Shown one piece after another: positions 51,561 through 61,996 of a stretch of DNA of 64,000 bases. Each line of letters starts with the position of its first letter. The first letter of the stretch is position 1. This stretch comes from Catenuloplanes niger. GTDB taxonomy: Bacteria; Actinomycetota; Actinomycetes; Mycobacteriales; Micromonosporaceae. The notes under the pieces were generated by a model that had not been told where the DNA came from, made no database searches, and saw nothing but the letters and a program-made list of their open reading frames with translations. The stretch is from NCBI RefSeq assembly GCF_031458255.1, contig NZ_JAVDYC010000001.1, positions 3,295,001 to 3,359,000 of the forward strand, given 5' to 3'. Position numbers and translations under genes: made by a program.

Positions 51561-52775
51561 TCACGGACTGTGCGTGGCGGGTGCAACCGGACTGGCGAAT
51601 CCGAGGTAGGCGCGCGCCGAGGCTTGGCTTTGCATCGCCATTACCATGAGCGCCAGGTCGGCGAGATTCGTGTCGTCGGTCAGGCCTCGGCCGGGCATGA
51701 AGTCCGCCAGCGCGAGCAGCACCGTGTCCACGCGCTCGGTTGAGGCGATCGCACGTTGCGATATCGACGCGGCCCGGCCGGCCATGCCGGATCGATTGAG
51801 GACCACCTGGGCATAATTGGCCAGCCAGACCAGACAGATGCGCCGGGTGAAGAAATCGTCGAACTCACCGGCGGTCTTCCGCGGATCGCCGCCCGGTGGT
51901 CTGTTGCCGCGGGCCTCCCGCGAATGTTCCCGAACGTTGTGATCAACGAGGTGCAGGACGGTAAGCAAGCCGACGGCGTCCTGAGCGGCATCCAGCGCAT
52001 CGTCGAGGGCGCAGGACTGGTTGAGCAGGCCAACCAGGCTTAAGGCGTCGCAGAGACATTCCGTGGCAAGGGTGCCCGTTTCACTGATCCTGGTCAGGGC
52101 AGGCGCCGAGATCTCCTGGCCACCGGGCTCCGGCGGCTGCCCTGTGCGGTAGGTGTCCCGCAGCTTGCGCAAGAGCATGTCACGGGCGTCGGCCGGAAGT
52201 GCCGCGACAACGACGTGGGCCAGCTCGTGGCCGACGATGAAGGAGTGCTGGATGCCGGAACGGCTCAAAAAATCGGCTTCTGCGGCCGGAGCGGGAAAGG
52301 GCGGCAGGCGTTCACGTTCGGCCGCGTACGCGCGGTACGAGGAGCGGCAGAATGCGCTGAAGCCGAACTCGCCGATGAGGTAGAAGCGTTCCGCGTAGAG
52401 GTCGTCGAACTCGCGCACCAGGTCAGGATCCTGCTGGGCGGCCATGTCGGCGATGCGGCTCCACCGATGGGTGAGTCTGAGCAGGTGTTGGTCGATGACG
52501 ATATGCGGTCCGGTGACGGTGGTAAAACTGTACGGCTGTGCCCGCGGGGTGCGCACGACGGCGACTGCTGGTGGCTCGTGCCGTTGATCTTCGCCGAGAG
52601 GAATGCCGGGGCACAGGCCGGCGATCGCCGACCATATCTCCCTCCACATCTTCGCCGCAGCTCCTGTCTCGGTATCGGGTGCCCGCCGGACCACGGGCGA
52701 AGCCCATCGACTCACCACGATATGTCCACTCTGGATGGCCAGCATTTGGCCAGCATGACGATCGAAAACAACCAC
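51561..52775 (-). CDS. HExxH zinc metallopeptidase-like protein
   Basis: The 404-aa protein is soluble without a signal peptide. It has a zinc motif HELAH at 183-187 (FIVGHELAHVVVAAL). A probable third-ligand segment lies 52-56 residues later (TLATECLCDALSLVGL, Glu239/Asp243). That spacing and the ExxxD pattern are like those of M48/M78-related or DUF-type gluzincins. No DNA-binding domain is attached, unlike ImmA-type regulators. It is a lone gene, 71 bp downstream of the acyl-CoA dehydrogenase gene on the same strand. The substrate is unknown. Confidence 0.7.
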   Translation of the reverse strand: MVVFDRHAGQMLAIQSGHIVVSRWASPVVRRAPDTETGAAAKMWREIWSAIAGLCPGIPLGEDQRHEPPAVAVVRTPRAQPYSFTTVTGPHIVIDQHLLRLTHRWSRIADMAAQQDPDLVREFDDLYAERFYLIGEFGFSAFCRSSYRAYAAERERLPPFPAPAAEADFLSRSGIQHSFIVGHELAHVVVAALPADARDMLLRKLRDTYRTGQPPEPGGQEISAPALTRISETGTLATECLCDALSLVGLLNQSCALDDALDAAQDAVGLLTVLHLVDHNVREHSREARGNRPPGGDPRKTAGEFDDFFTRRICLVWLANYAQVVLNRSGMAGRAASISQRAIASTERVDTVLLALADFMPGRGLTDDTNLADLALMVMAMQSQASARAYLGFASPVAPATHSP

Positions 52776-52846
52776 AGCGGGTCAATGCCAACCAATCAGT
52801 TGACATTGACCCGGCACTAGCCTTGAGCTGCTGAAATGCTGGCCCA

Positions 52847-54010
52847 TCAGCCCTTGAGCAGCTGCCTCGACATCACGATCCGCTGGACTTGATTCGTACC
52901 CTCGTAAATCTGGGTGATCTTTGCGTCGCGCATCATGCGTTCGACGGGGTAGTCGTGGGTGTAGCCGTAGCCGCCGAGCAGCTGGACGGCGTCGGTGGTG
53001 ATTTCCATGGCGGCGTCGGAGGCGAAGCACTTGGCGGCGGCGCCGAAGTAGGTGAGGTCGGCGTCGCCGCGCTCGGACTTGCCGGCGGCCACGTAGGTGA
53101 GCTGGCGGGCCGCCTCCAGCTTCATGCCCATGTCGGCGAGCATGAACTGCAGGCCCTGGAAGTCGGCGAGCGGGCGGCCGAACTGCCGCCGTTCCTTGAC
53201 GTAGCCGAGCGCGAAGTCGAGTGCGCCCTGCGCGATGCCGACGGCCTGGGCCGCGATCGTCACGCGGGTGTGGTCGAGCGTGCGCATGGCGGTGCCGAAG
53301 CCGGTGCCGGGGTCGCCGATCATGCGATCGGCCGGGATGCGCACGTTGTCGAAGTAGACCTCGCGGGTCGGCGAGCCCTTGATGCCGAGTTTCTTCTCCG
53401 GTGCACCGAAAGAAACGCCATTGTCCGTTTTCTCCACGACAAAGGCGGAGATGCCCCGGGAGCGGGCGGCCGGGTCGGTCACCGCGAAGACCGTGTAGAA
53501 GTCGGAGACGCCGGCATTCGTGATCCACCGCTTGGCGCCGTTGAGCACATAGTGATCGCCGTCACGTTCGGCCCGTGTGGTCATCGACGCGGCGTCACTG
53601 CCCGCCTCCGGTTCGGAGAGGCAGTAGGAGAACATCGCCTCGCCGGCGGCGACCGGGCGGAGGTACCGCTCCTGCAGCGACACGGACGCTGCCAGCAACA
53701 ACGGCATGGTGCCGAGCTTGTTGACGGCGGGGATCAGGGAGGACGAGGCGCAGGCGCGGGCCACCTCCTCGATCACGATGGCGGTCGCGAGCGCGTCCGC
53801 CCCGGCGCCGCCGAACCGCTCCGGGATGTGAGGTGCGTGAAAATCCGCGGCGCGCAGAGCGTCATAGGAAGCCACGGGGAACTCGGCCTTTTCGTCCGCT
53901 TCGGCCGCATTTGGTGCGACCTTTGCGTCACACACTGCGCGAACGGCTTCACGTACCGCATCATGATCTTCAGGCAGCTGATACGCATCGAACGATGGGA
54001 TTGTCGACAT
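52847..54010 (-). CDS. Acyl-CoA dehydrogenase
   Basis: The 387-aa protein is a full-length acyl-CoA dehydrogenase: FAD/substrate signature FSYCLSEPEAGSDAASMTT, GAKRWITNAGVSDFYTVFAV, family signature region DYPVERMMRDAKITQIYEGTNQVQR with the catalytic-base Glu in IYEGT. It catalyses alpha,beta-dehydrogenation of an acyl-CoA, of short or branched chain judging by layout. The start ATG 54010 is divergent from the UDP-glucose dehydrogenase gene (140 bp between starts). It begins the part of the window that looks like core chromosome. Confidence 0.95.
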   Translation of the reverse strand: MSTIPSFDAYQLPEDHDAVREAVRAVCDAKVAPNAAEADEKAEFPVASYDALRAADFHAPHIPERFGGAGADALATAIVIEEVARACASSSLIPAVNKLGTMPLLLAASVSLQERYLRPVAAGEAMFSYCLSEPEAGSDAASMTTRAERDGDHYVLNGAKRWITNAGVSDFYTVFAVTDPAARSRGISAFVVEKTDNGVSFGAPEKKLGIKGSPTREVYFDNVRIPADRMIGDPGTGFGTAMRTLDHTRVTIAAQAVGIAQGALDFALGYVKERRQFGRPLADFQGLQFMLADMGMKLEAARQLTYVAAGKSERGDADLTYFGAAAKCFASDAAMEITTDAVQLLGGYGYTHDYPVERMMRDAKITQIYEGTNQVQRIVMSRQLLKG

Positions 54011-54150
54011 TGCGGCCCTTCCCTTTGCTAGCGACCTGCGCGGATGCGAGGATACCGACCGTCATTCAGATCCTTGTTACCGACGCGTAGGAACCCTGAC
54101 TATTGTCGCCTGCGCCCAAGGCCGAAACATGCTGTGAGCGGAGAAAAGGC

Positions 54151-55578
54151 GTGACGATCCCCTACCCCACCAGCCAGTCCGTGCAGGCGATTGCCCCGGT
54201 GACCCCGCCGTCCGGCGCGCCGCGTCCGAGGCTGACCTTCCTCGGCACTGGCTACCTCGGTGCCACCTACGCGATCTGCTTCGCGGAGCTGGGCTACGAG
54301 GTGGTGGGCTTCGATGTGGACGAGGCCAAGATCGCGAAGCTGTCCGCCGGTTCGGTGCCGTTCCACGAGCCCGGCCTGGACGAGCTGCTGCGTCGCAACC
54401 TCGCCTCCGGCCGGCTGCGGTTCACCACCGACTACGCCGAGACCGCCGAGCACGGTGACGTGCACTTCATCTGCGTGGGCACCCCGCAGCGCGCCGACGG
54501 AATGGGCGCGGACCTGTCCTACGTCGAGGCGGCCGTGAGCGGCCTCTCCCAGCACATCACGCGCAAGGCGCTGATCGTCGGCAAGTCGACCGTCCCGGTC
54601 GGCACCGCCGAGTGGATCGAGCAGCTGGTCGGCAAGCACGCCGACCCGGAGCTGGGCATCGAGGTCGCCTGGAGCCCCGAGTTCCTCCAGGAGGGCTTCG
54701 CGGTCGAGGACGTGCTGCGCCCGAACCGCATCGTGGTCGGCGTCAAGACCGAGTGGGCGAACGGCATGCTCTTCGCCGCGCACAAGGGCGTCTTCGACCT
54801 GGCCGCCACGGAGGACCGCGAGGTCCCGATGGTGGTCACCGACTTCGCCACCGCGGAGCTGGTCAAGGTCGCGGCGAACGCGTTCCTGGCCACCAAGATC
54901 TCGTTCATCAACGCGATGTCCGAGGTCTGCGAGGTCGCCGGCGCGGACGTCACGCAGCTGTCCAAGGCGATCGGCTACGACCCGCGCATCGGCAACCGCT
55001 TCCTCCAGGCCGGCGTCGGCTTCGGCGGCGGCTGCCTGCCGAAGGACATCCGCGCGTTCCAGGCGCGGGCCCAGGAGCTCGGCGCCGGTGAGGCGCTGCG
55101 CTTCCTGCACGAGGTCGACCTGATCAACCTGCGTCGCCGCACCAAGGTGCTGCAGGTGGCCGCGGACCTGCTCGGCCGCCGCTTCGGCCCGGCCGGCCCG
55201 GACCTGTCCGGCACGAAGATCGCGGTGCTCGGCGCCACCTTCAAGCCGAACTCCGACGACGTGCGCGACGCTCCGGCGCTCGCGGTGGCGGCGCTGCTGC
55301 GCAAGGCCGGCGCGGACGTGCACACCTACGACCCGCAGGGCAACGAGAACGCCGCCCGTGCGCTGCCCACGGTCACCTACGAGGACAGCATGAACGCGGC
55401 CGTGCAGGACGCGGACCTGGTCTGCGTGCTGACCGAGTGGGCCGAGTTCCGCAACGCCGACCCGGTCGCGCTCGGCGAGATCGCCAAGGGCAAGAAGGTC
55501 ATCGACGGCCGGAACTGCCTGGACAACACGGCGTGGGTCGCCGCCGGCTGGGAGTACCGGGGCATGGGCCGCCCGTAA
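54151..55578 (+). CDS. UDP-glucose 6-dehydrogenase
   Basis: Start at GTG 54151 with GGAG 8 bases upstream; the upstream ATG-like extension is discarded. The 475-aa protein has the N-terminal NAD-binding motif LTFLGTGYLGATYAICFAELGY. The central dimerisation domain has the catalytic Cys in GVGFGGGCLPKDI, the NAFLATKISFINA helix, and the C-terminal UDP-binding domain (VLGATFKPNSDDVRDAPAL). It oxidises UDP-glucose to UDP-glucuronate for cell-wall or exopolysaccharide synthesis. It ends at a strong terminator. Confidence 0.95.
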   Translation: MTIPYPTSQSVQAIAPVTPPSGAPRPRLTFLGTGYLGATYAICFAELGYEVVGFDVDEAKIAKLSAGSVPFHEPGLDELLRRNLASGRLRFTTDYAETAEHGDVHFICVGTPQRADGMGADLSYVEAAVSGLSQHITRKALIVGKSTVPVGTAEWIEQLVGKHADPELGIEVAWSPEFLQEGFAVEDVLRPNRIVVGVKTEWANGMLFAAHKGVFDLAATEDREVPMVVTDFATAELVKVAANAFLATKISFINAMSEVCEVAGADVTQLSKAIGYDPRIGNRFLQAGVGFGGGCLPKDIRAFQARAQELGAGEALRFLHEVDLINLRRRTKVLQVAADLLGRRFGPAGPDLSGTKIAVLGATFKPNSDDVRDAPALAVAALLRKAGADVHTYDPQGNENAARALPTVTYEDSMNAAVQDADLVCVLTEWAEFRNADPVALGEIAKGKKVIDGRNCLDNTAWVAAGWEYRGMGRP

Positions 55579-55595
55579 CGGATCAACGCTTCACC

Positions 55596-55630
55596 ACGGC
55601 CGGGGTTCCGCGGGAACCCCGGCCGTTTCC
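55596..55630 (+). terminator. Intrinsic terminator after UDP-glucose dehydrogenase
   Basis: ACGGCCGGGGTTCC (55596-55609) pairs perfectly with GGAACCCCGGCCGT (55613-55626) over a 3-base loop, followed by TTTCC. It lies 17 bases after the stop codon. Confidence 0.85.
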
Positions 55631-55735
55631 GTGCCCGCTCGCGTGGAAATAGATCGTCAGGGCTACCCAACACCCGGGTCGTTTCGGCATGCTTCCTATG
55701 AGGGCGATCGCGGAAGTGAACGTGGAGGGTGACGC

Positions 55736-58700
55736 ATGGCAACCTATCCCTGCGCTTCCTGCGGCCGGCAGATCAACCCGGCGGTGCGCTGCCCCTACTG
55801 CGGACACATCAACACGTTCCAGGAGGAGATCTCCCGGATCGACGCGGCCATGGCGGAGCTGAAGCAGCGCGACATGAAGCTCGCCAAGGAGCGCGCCCAG
55901 CTCGCCGCGGACCTGAACACCGCGATGTTCCAGCGGGACACGCTGCGCGCCGCCAACACCGTGCGGGAGAAGGCGCAGGAGAAGGCCCGCACGCAGACCC
56001 GCCGCACCCGTCGCCGTGCGGCCCGGCCCGCCGCGTCGCCGCGGGCCGGCGCGCCCACCGCGGTGATGGACGAGCCGCCGCTGCCCCCGCCGCCGGGCAG
56101 CCGGCCCCGGGTGGCGCCGCTGGACGACGACGCGCCCCGGCCGGAGCACGCGGAGACCTCGTCCCGCTCCGTGCAGAACCTGATCCTCGGCCTCGCCTGG
56201 CTGGTGCTCGGCACCGCGGCCGTGGTGTTCGTCGCGGTCGCGATCGGCAACGTCGACTCGGTCGCGCGCGTCGTGGTGCTGCTGATCGCCGCGCTGGCCA
56301 TGCTCGCGCTGGCGCCGGTGGTGGAGCGCCGCGGCCTCAGTTCCACCGCCGAGACCATCTCCGCGATCGGCATCCTGCTGGTCCCGCTGTTCGGCTACGC
56401 GATCCACGAGGTCCAGGCGTTCGGCGGCAGTGACGTACCCGACGGGCTGTTCCTGGGTCTGACGTTCGCGGTCACCGCCGCCGTCGCCGCGTTCTACGCC
56501 GGCATGACCTCGCTGGCCACCCCGCGGTACGCGATGATCCTCGCGCTGCAGCCGGTGCTGCCGCTGCTGCTGTCCCAGGCCGCCGGCAACAGCGCCACCG
56601 GCTGGGCGCTGATCTTCACGCTGGTCGCGGTGCTCGACCTCGCGCTGACCCGGGTGCTGCTGCGCTACGGCACGCTCGCCCCCGCCTGGCCCCGGGGCCG
56701 CACGGTCACGGTGCCGGCGCCGCGGCGGTCCGGTGAGCGCCCCGAGGGCGCCGACGAGGAGCCCGACGCGGTGCTGCACGCGGAGCCGCCGCGGCGGGCC
56801 ACCGCACCGCCGTCCGGCCGCTACCTGACGGAGCTGATCTGGGCGCTGTTCGGCGTGGCGGTGGTGGTCGCGCTGCTGTTCGCCACGGTCGCGGTGCTCC
56901 GCGCGGGCACGCCGTCCGCGGCGTACCGGTCGGCCCTGGTCCTGCTGCTCGCGGCCGGTGCCGGCCTGGCCGGTGCGACCCTGCTGCGCCGTCCCGGCCT
57001 GCGTGACCTCGCGGCCGGTGCGATGACGCTCGCGGTGATCGGCGCGATCGCCCGGATCGCCGCGGTCGCGGTGCCCGGCCGCGCGCTCGTCGCGATCGCG
57101 GCCGCGGTCGCGCTGACCGGCGTCGGCGTCCGGATGCTCCCCGCGCACCTGCGCCGTGGCCCGCAGCTGGCGTCCGCGGTCGCGCTGACCGTGCTGACGC
57201 TCGTGGTGGCGATCGCCGCGATCCCGGCCGCGATCGCGCCGGTCCGCGCCGCGCTGCCGCCGTGGGGTACGGACCTGACCGCGTACTCGGCCGAGCTGGC
57301 CCGGTTCGCGAACTACCCGGACTGGCAGCTCGCGCTGAGCGCGCTGTTCATCACGATCGCGGCCGCGCTGGCGCTGCCGTCGGAGGTCCGCTACGAGAGC
57401 GCGGTCGCCGGCGTGGCCGTGACCGCGCTGACCGTGCCCGCGTCGCTGGCGCTGCCCTGGTCGGAGGCGCCGTGGCCGCTGGTGGCCGGCGCGATCGGCA
57501 TCGGTCTCGCCGGGCTCGCCGCCCGGACCAGGAACGGCGCCTACGCGCACGTCATCGCGGCCGCCGTGGTCGGCATCGCCGGTGCCGGCGCCGCCGTGTC
57601 CCGCCCGTGGCTGACCGCGGCCGTGCTGACCGCGCTGGCCGGTGCGGGCGTCATGATCGCGGTCGGCTCGCAGTTGATCCCGCGGGAGCGGCTCTTCGCC
57701 TGGGTGATCGGCGACTGGGCCCGGGGCGGCGCCGCGTTCGCGTTCCCCGGCGCGGTCGCGTCCGCCGTGGCCGCGGTCTCCGCGACCGACGCCCCGTCCG
57801 ACACGCTGCCGATCCTGGCCGCCAGCTTCCTCGCCGTGTCGATCACGCTCGGCTACGCCGCGATCAACCAGGTCGCGCAGCGCGCCATCAGCCTGCCGGT
57901 CACGGTCGGCGCCGGGTTGGGCGCGCTCGCGGTCGCCGCCGCGTCGTTCGGCGCCCAGCACACCTCGCCCGCGGACGTGCTGGTCGGCGCGTTGCTGCTG
58001 GTCGCGGCCGTGCTGCTGTTCCTCACCCCGCAGATAGACTCCGGCCGCCGGTCGGACATGGTGCTGGACGGCGCGGACGTGGCCGCGGCCGCCGCCACCG
58101 TCGCGGTGATCGGTGCGCTCGCCCGGGTCGGCGCGATCGCGTTCCCGGCCTCCCAGCTCGCGGTGGCCGCGCTGATGGTGCTGATCGTGGCGGCCGGTGC
58201 CTGGCTGCTGCCGGCCGACTGGCGGCGCGGCCCGACCGCCGGTGTCACGGTGGCCGGCGCGGTCGTCGCCGCGATCGCCGGATACCTCGCGATCGGTGCC
58301 GGCCTGCGCGCGCTCGCGGTCTCCGGCTCGCTCTGGGACGCGGATCTGAGCTCGTGGACCACGTCCCCGTCCACCGGCGGCGCGGAGGTGCCGATCGCGC
58401 TGCTGATGCTCGCGGGCGCGGCCGCGCTCGCGCTGAACCGGCCGCTGGCATACAACGCGGCCGCCGGCTGTGTCGCGCTCGCCACCGTCGCCGCGCCGGC
58501 CGCGCTCGGCTGGCCGTGGTGGTCGCCGATCGTGGTCGGTGGCCTCGTCGCGCTCGTCTACGGCGTCGCGTCCGTGCTGACCACCGTGCCGTCCGCCGGG
58601 TACGCCCGGTTCGCCGCCGCGGTGGTGGTCTCGCTGCACGCGGCCGCCGTCAGCGTGGTCCGGCCGTGGACCACCGCGGCCGCGCTCGCCATGATCGCGG

Positions 58701-60643
58701 CGATCGGCGTGCTGGTCGCCGTGCTCGCCGGCGAGCAGGGCCCGCTGGCCCGGCGGGTCCGGACCGCCCGCGCCACCGCGGGCGACCTGGAGGCCGGGCG
58801 CATCGAGCTGCCCCGGCACCTGTCCCTGATCGGCGGCGCCGGTGCCGGTGGCGCGCTGCTGGCCGCGCCGGGCGTGTTCGCCGCGATCGCCGCGCACCTC
58901 GGCCGGAACGTGGACGTGGTGCTGCTCTCCGCGCTGGCCGGGTCCGCGCTCGGGCTGGCCGTGCTGGCCACGATCGCCCGCGACATCCCGCAGTACCTGC
59001 CGTACACCTCGATCGGCATCACCGGCGGGGCCACGCTCACGGCGCTGGCCTCGCTGCCGACCGACCACCCGGCCGCGCTCTACGCCGCCGCGGCGGCGCT
59101 GCTCGGCGTGCTCGCGGAACTGCTGCGCGGCGGCACGAACCCACCCGCGCGCGTGGTCACCACGGCGCAGCGGTGGTCGCCGAGCGCGAGCGGCCGGTTC
59201 CAGGACATCTTCAGCCGGGCGATGACGGTCAGTCGCCGGTGGACGGTCAGCCCGGCGATGGGCGCGCTCTACGCGGGCGCGATCCCGGCGATCATCGCGG
59301 TGGTGCTGATCCTGCCGTACCTGGTGGCCGCGCTGGTCACGCCGTACCAGCAGCTGCAGTTGATCTGGGGCGGCCCGGTGGACGCGCTGCTCGACCCGCT
59401 GCCGGACCGGCCGCTGGACGGCACCAGCGTGCTGGCCGCGCTGCTGCTCACCGGCGTCGCCACGCTCGCGGCGCTCGGGTTCAGCGGCAACCGGCCGCTG
59501 CTGTCCGTGCCGGTGATCCTGCCCGGCCTGGCGGCCACCATCCTGATCACGCCGATCGCGCTGGACTACAACTGGCCGACCGCGACCACGGCCGCGCTCG
59601 CGGTGTTCACCATCTCGATGCTCGGCCTCGCGCTCACGCCGACGCTCTACACGGCCGCGGCGCGCCCGCTGCGCGCGTCCCGGATCCTGGTGTTCGTCAT
59701 CGGCATGCTGGCCGGTGGCGCCGGGCTGGCCGGCGCGCTCGCCACCCGGCCGCTCACGCTCTTCACGCTGGGCGCCGCGGTCGGCGTCGGCCTGGTCGCC
59801 GCGCTCGGCGGGCGGATCGAGATCTCCCGCATCCTCGGCTGGCTGTTCGCCGCGATCATGGCGCAGCTGTTCGTGGTGACGCTGGTGCTCACCGCGGGCC
59901 GGGACCGTTACTGGGCCGCGTTCGGCGTGCTCGCGGTCGGCGCCGGCCTGCTGATCGCCAGCGCGATGCTGCCGCGGCTGCGCGACCCCGTGGCGGTGCG
60001 CGAGGCGTACGCGGTGGAGTGGGCCGGATATGCCGCCGCGGTGCTGGCGCTCGCGCTCGCGTTCGACTCCGCCCCGCACGTCGCCGCGCTGCTGGCCGCG
60101 TGGGGTGCGGTGCTGGGCCTGGCGTCCAGCCGGCCGCGTGCCGAGTCCGAGCGGCGGATGCTGTTCTGGATCTCGGTCGGGCTGGAGGTCGGCGCGTGGC
60201 TGCTGCTCATGGTGGTCGCGGACGTGGCGCTCCCGGAGGCGTACACGCTGCCGTTCGCCGCGCTCGCGCTGCTCATCGGCTGGCTGGAGTCGCGTCGCCG
60301 CGAGGATCTGAGCAGCTGGTACGCGTACGGGCCGGCGCTGATCGCCGCGTTCCTGCCCACGCTGGTGCTGGTGATCTCGCGGGAGACGACCGGCGTGCGG
60401 CAGGTCGGGCTGCTGCTCGGCGCGTTGCTCTGCCTGGTCGTCGGCTCCCGCTACCAGCAGCAGGCACCGCTGATCATCGGCGCGGTGGTCACCACGATCG
60501 CCACGCTGCACTTCGTCATCACGCTGGTCAGCGCGTGGCTCGTGCTGTTGCCGGTCGGCCTGCTGCTGCTCGTCCTCGGCGCCACGAACGAGAACCGGCG
60601 CCGGGCACTGGCCTTCCGCGGCAACATCGGCCGCATGCGGTAG
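55736..60643 (+). CDS. Giant SCO7613-type polytopic membrane protein
   Basis: Start at ATG 55736 with GGAGGG 6 bases upstream. The 1635-aa protein begins with a zinc ribbon (YPCASCGRQINPAVRCPYCGH: CxxC twice), a coiled coil (FQEEISRIDAAMAELKQRDMKLAKERAQLAADL) and a Pro-rich linker. Dozens of Ala/Val/Leu-rich membrane helices follow to the C-terminus. This fits the actinobacterial family named after the SCO7613 C-terminal domain. Function is unknown; size and helix number suggest an envelope scaffold or transporter. An equally long open frame exists on the opposite strand but is a composition shadow. Confidence 0.85.
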   Translation: MATYPCASCGRQINPAVRCPYCGHINTFQEEISRIDAAMAELKQRDMKLAKERAQLAADLNTAMFQRDTLRAANTVREKAQEKARTQTRRTRRRAARPAASPRAGAPTAVMDEPPLPPPPGSRPRVAPLDDDAPRPEHAETSSRSVQNLILGLAWLVLGTAAVVFVAVAIGNVDSVARVVVLLIAALAMLALAPVVERRGLSSTAETISAIGILLVPLFGYAIHEVQAFGGSDVPDGLFLGLTFAVTAAVAAFYAGMTSLATPRYAMILALQPVLPLLLSQAAGNSATGWALIFTLVAVLDLALTRVLLRYGTLAPAWPRGRTVTVPAPRRSGERPEGADEEPDAVLHAEPPRRATAPPSGRYLTELIWALFGVAVVVALLFATVAVLRAGTPSAAYRSALVLLLAAGAGLAGATLLRRPGLRDLAAGAMTLAVIGAIARIAAVAVPGRALVAIAAAVALTGVGVRMLPAHLRRGPQLASAVALTVLTLVVAIAAIPAAIAPVRAALPPWGTDLTAYSAELARFANYPDWQLALSALFITIAAALALPSEVRYESAVAGVAVTALTVPASLALPWSEAPWPLVAGAIGIGLAGLAARTRNGAYAHVIAAAVVGIAGAGAAVSRPWLTAAVLTALAGAGVMIAVGSQLIPRERLFAWVIGDWARGGAAFAFPGAVASAVAAVSATDAPSDTLPILAASFLAVSITLGYAAINQVAQRAISLPVTVGAGLGALAVAAASFGAQHTSPADVLVGALLLVAAVLLFLTPQIDSGRRSDMVLDGADVAAAAATVAVIGALARVGAIAFPASQLAVAALMVLIVAAGAWLLPADWRRGPTAGVTVAGAVVAAIAGYLAIGAGLRALAVSGSLWDADLSSWTTSPSTGGAEVPIALLMLAGAAALALNRPLAYNAAAGCVALATVAAPAALGWPWWSPIVVGGLVALVYGVASVLTTVPSAGYARFAAAVVVSLHAAAVSVVRPWTTAAALAMIAAIGVLVAVLAGEQGPLARRVRTARATAGDLEAGRIELPRHLSLIGGAGAGGALLAAPGVFAAIAAHLGRNVDVVLLSALAGSALGLAVLATIARDIPQYLPYTSIGITGGATLTALASLPTDHPAALYAAAAALLGVLAELLRGGTNPPARVVTTAQRWSPSASGRFQDIFSRAMTVSRRWTVSPAMGALYAGAIPAIIAVVLILPYLVAALVTPYQQLQLIWGGPVDALLDPLPDRPLDGTSVLAALLLTGVATLAALGFSGNRPLLSVPVILPGLAATILITPIALDYNWPTATTAALAVFTISMLGLALTPTLYTAAARPLRASRILVFVIGMLAGGAGLAGALATRPLTLFTLGAAVGVGLVAALGGRIEISRILGWLFAAIMAQLFVVTLVLTAGRDRYWAAFGVLAVGAGLLIASAMLPRLRDPVAVREAYAVEWAGYAAAVLALALAFDSAPHVAALLAAWGAVLGLASSRPRAESERRMLFWISVGLEVGAWLLLMVVADVALPEAYTLPFAALALLIGWLESRRREDLSSWYAYGPALIAAFLPTLVLVISRETTGVRQVGLLLGALLCLVVGSRYQQQAPLIIGAVVTTIATLHFVITLVSAWLVLLPVGLLLLVLGATNENRRRALAFRGNIGRMR

Positions 60644-60867
60644 GCCGGATCCAGGAACGACATCCTGTTCCCGCTTCCGGCGTGGCCGGGTCCCGGTGCT
60701 CCCGCGGGCACCGGTCGGCCGCGGGCGGCCTCCCTGCAAGCCGGTGGGTGGTCGGGAAATGCCCGGACGGGGTACCCGGATCGATGGTGGAACCGGCACC
60801 GGATCGACGGCCGGAGGTTTAGGGTCGGATGACCCACCCGGGTCCCGGTGTGAAGGGATGAGGCGCG

Positions 60868-61986
60868 ATGCTCGACCAGCTCGGCGCGGATCAGGACCTC
60901 GACGCGCGCGCGGAGCGCTACGTCCGGGTCCGGGCGGCCGCGGGCGAGGCCGGGCGGCGCCGCCTGCGGGACGAGTTCATCAGCTCCGCGCTGCCCTTCG
61001 CCGGCCGCCTGGCCAGCCGCTACTACGGCCGCGGTGAACCGGCCGAGGACCTCGACCAGGTCGCCCGGATCGGTCTCATCAAGACCGTCGACCGGTACGA
61101 CGCGAGCCGTGGTTCGTTCACCGCGTTCGCGGTGGTGACGATCCGGGGCGAGCTGCGCCGGCACTTCCGCGACCACACCTGGGGCGTGCGGGTGCCGCGC
61201 CGCATGCGGGACCTCGGCCTGGACCTCAACCGCGCGACCGGCATGCTCGCCGCCCGGTTCGCCCGGCCGCCCACCGACGACGAGCTGGCCGGTTTCCTGG
61301 GTGTCGGTGAGGCGGACGTGCGGGCCGCGCGCACGTCGCTCGCCGCGTACCTGCCGGTCTCGCTCAACCGGCAGCTCGGCTCCGGCGAGGAGGCCGAGTT
61401 CGGCGACCTGTTCGGCACCATCGACCCGTCGCTGGCCGCGGTCGACGACCGGGCCACGATGACCCGTCTGCTGCTGCGCATGCCGCAGCGGGACCGCCGG
61501 CTGCTGGCGCTGCGCTACTGGGGCAACCTGACCCAGACCGAGATCGCCGAGCAGTTCGGCATCTCGCAGATGCAGGTGTCCCGGCTGCTCAACCGCGCGC
61601 TCGCCTGGCTGCGGACCGCGCTGCTCACCGACACCGTGCCGCCGTGGCCGGGCGCGGCCGACGAGCCGGAGGTCCGGGTGGTGCTGTGCAGCGGTCCGGG
61701 CCGGGTCCGGCACGCCCGCGTCCACGGCGAGGTCGACCGGGACAACGCGGCGGAGCTGCGCGCCCGCCTGCTCGCCGCGCTCACCGCGGGCCGGCCGGGC
61801 GCGCTGGTGCTGGACCTCAGCGGCGTGCCGTCGATGGACGCGGCCGGCCTGAGCGTGCTGGTCGCCGTGCACACCGCCGCGCACGGCCGCGGCGTGCGGC
61901 TGCGCATCGTCGGTGCCGCCCCGCACCTGACCGGCCTGATGGCCGCGATCGGGCTGGGCTACCTGGTCCGGCCCGCCGGCCGGTGA
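60868..61986 (+). CDS. SigB/F-type RNA polymerase sigma factor fused to a C-terminal STAS domain
   Basis: Start at ATG 60868 (GAAGGGATGAGG just upstream). Residues 1-255 are a SigB/SigF-group sigma factor: region 2 ([42 protein letters not shown]), region 3, and region 4 ([21 protein letters not shown]). Residues 265-372 are a STAS domain, as in anti-sigma antagonists ([20 protein letters not shown]). The usual phosphorylated Ser (DSSG) is Ala here: D324-A-A-G327. The fusion may keep the sigma factor from, or bring it to, its anti-sigma kinase independently of phosphorylation. The convergent neighbour encodes a STAS-kinase fusion. Confidence 0.9.
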   Translation: MLDQLGADQDLDARAERYVRVRAAAGEAGRRRLRDEFISSALPFAGRLASRYYGRGEPAEDLDQVARIGLIKTVDRYDASRGSFTAFAVVTIRGELRRHFRDHTWGVRVPRRMRDLGLDLNRATGMLAARFARPPTDDELAGFLGVGEADVRAARTSLAAYLPVSLNRQLGSGEEAEFGDLFGTIDPSLAAVDDRATMTRLLLRMPQRDRRLLALRYWGNLTQTEIAEQFGISQMQVSRLLNRALAWLRTALLTDTVPPWPGAADEPEVRVVLCSGPGRVRHARVHGEVDRDNAAELRARLLAALTAGRPGALVLDLSGVPSMDAAGLSVLVAVHTAAHGRGVRLRIVGAAPHLTGLMAAIGLGYLVRPAGR

Positions 61987-61996
61987 CCGGCGGCGC

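Noticed and set aside
54100-55323. 407-aa antisense frame over UDP-glucose dehydrogenase
   Set aside because: The plus-strand enzyme has all catalytic motifs; the antisense product has none.
55583-60799. 1738-aa open frame antisense to the giant membrane protein
   Set aside because: Composition is Arg/Gly/Asp/Gln/His-rich without domains, as expected from the opposite strand of a GC-rich Ala/Val/Leu-coding gene; the plus-strand protein has a ribosome site, zinc ribbon and clear membrane helices.
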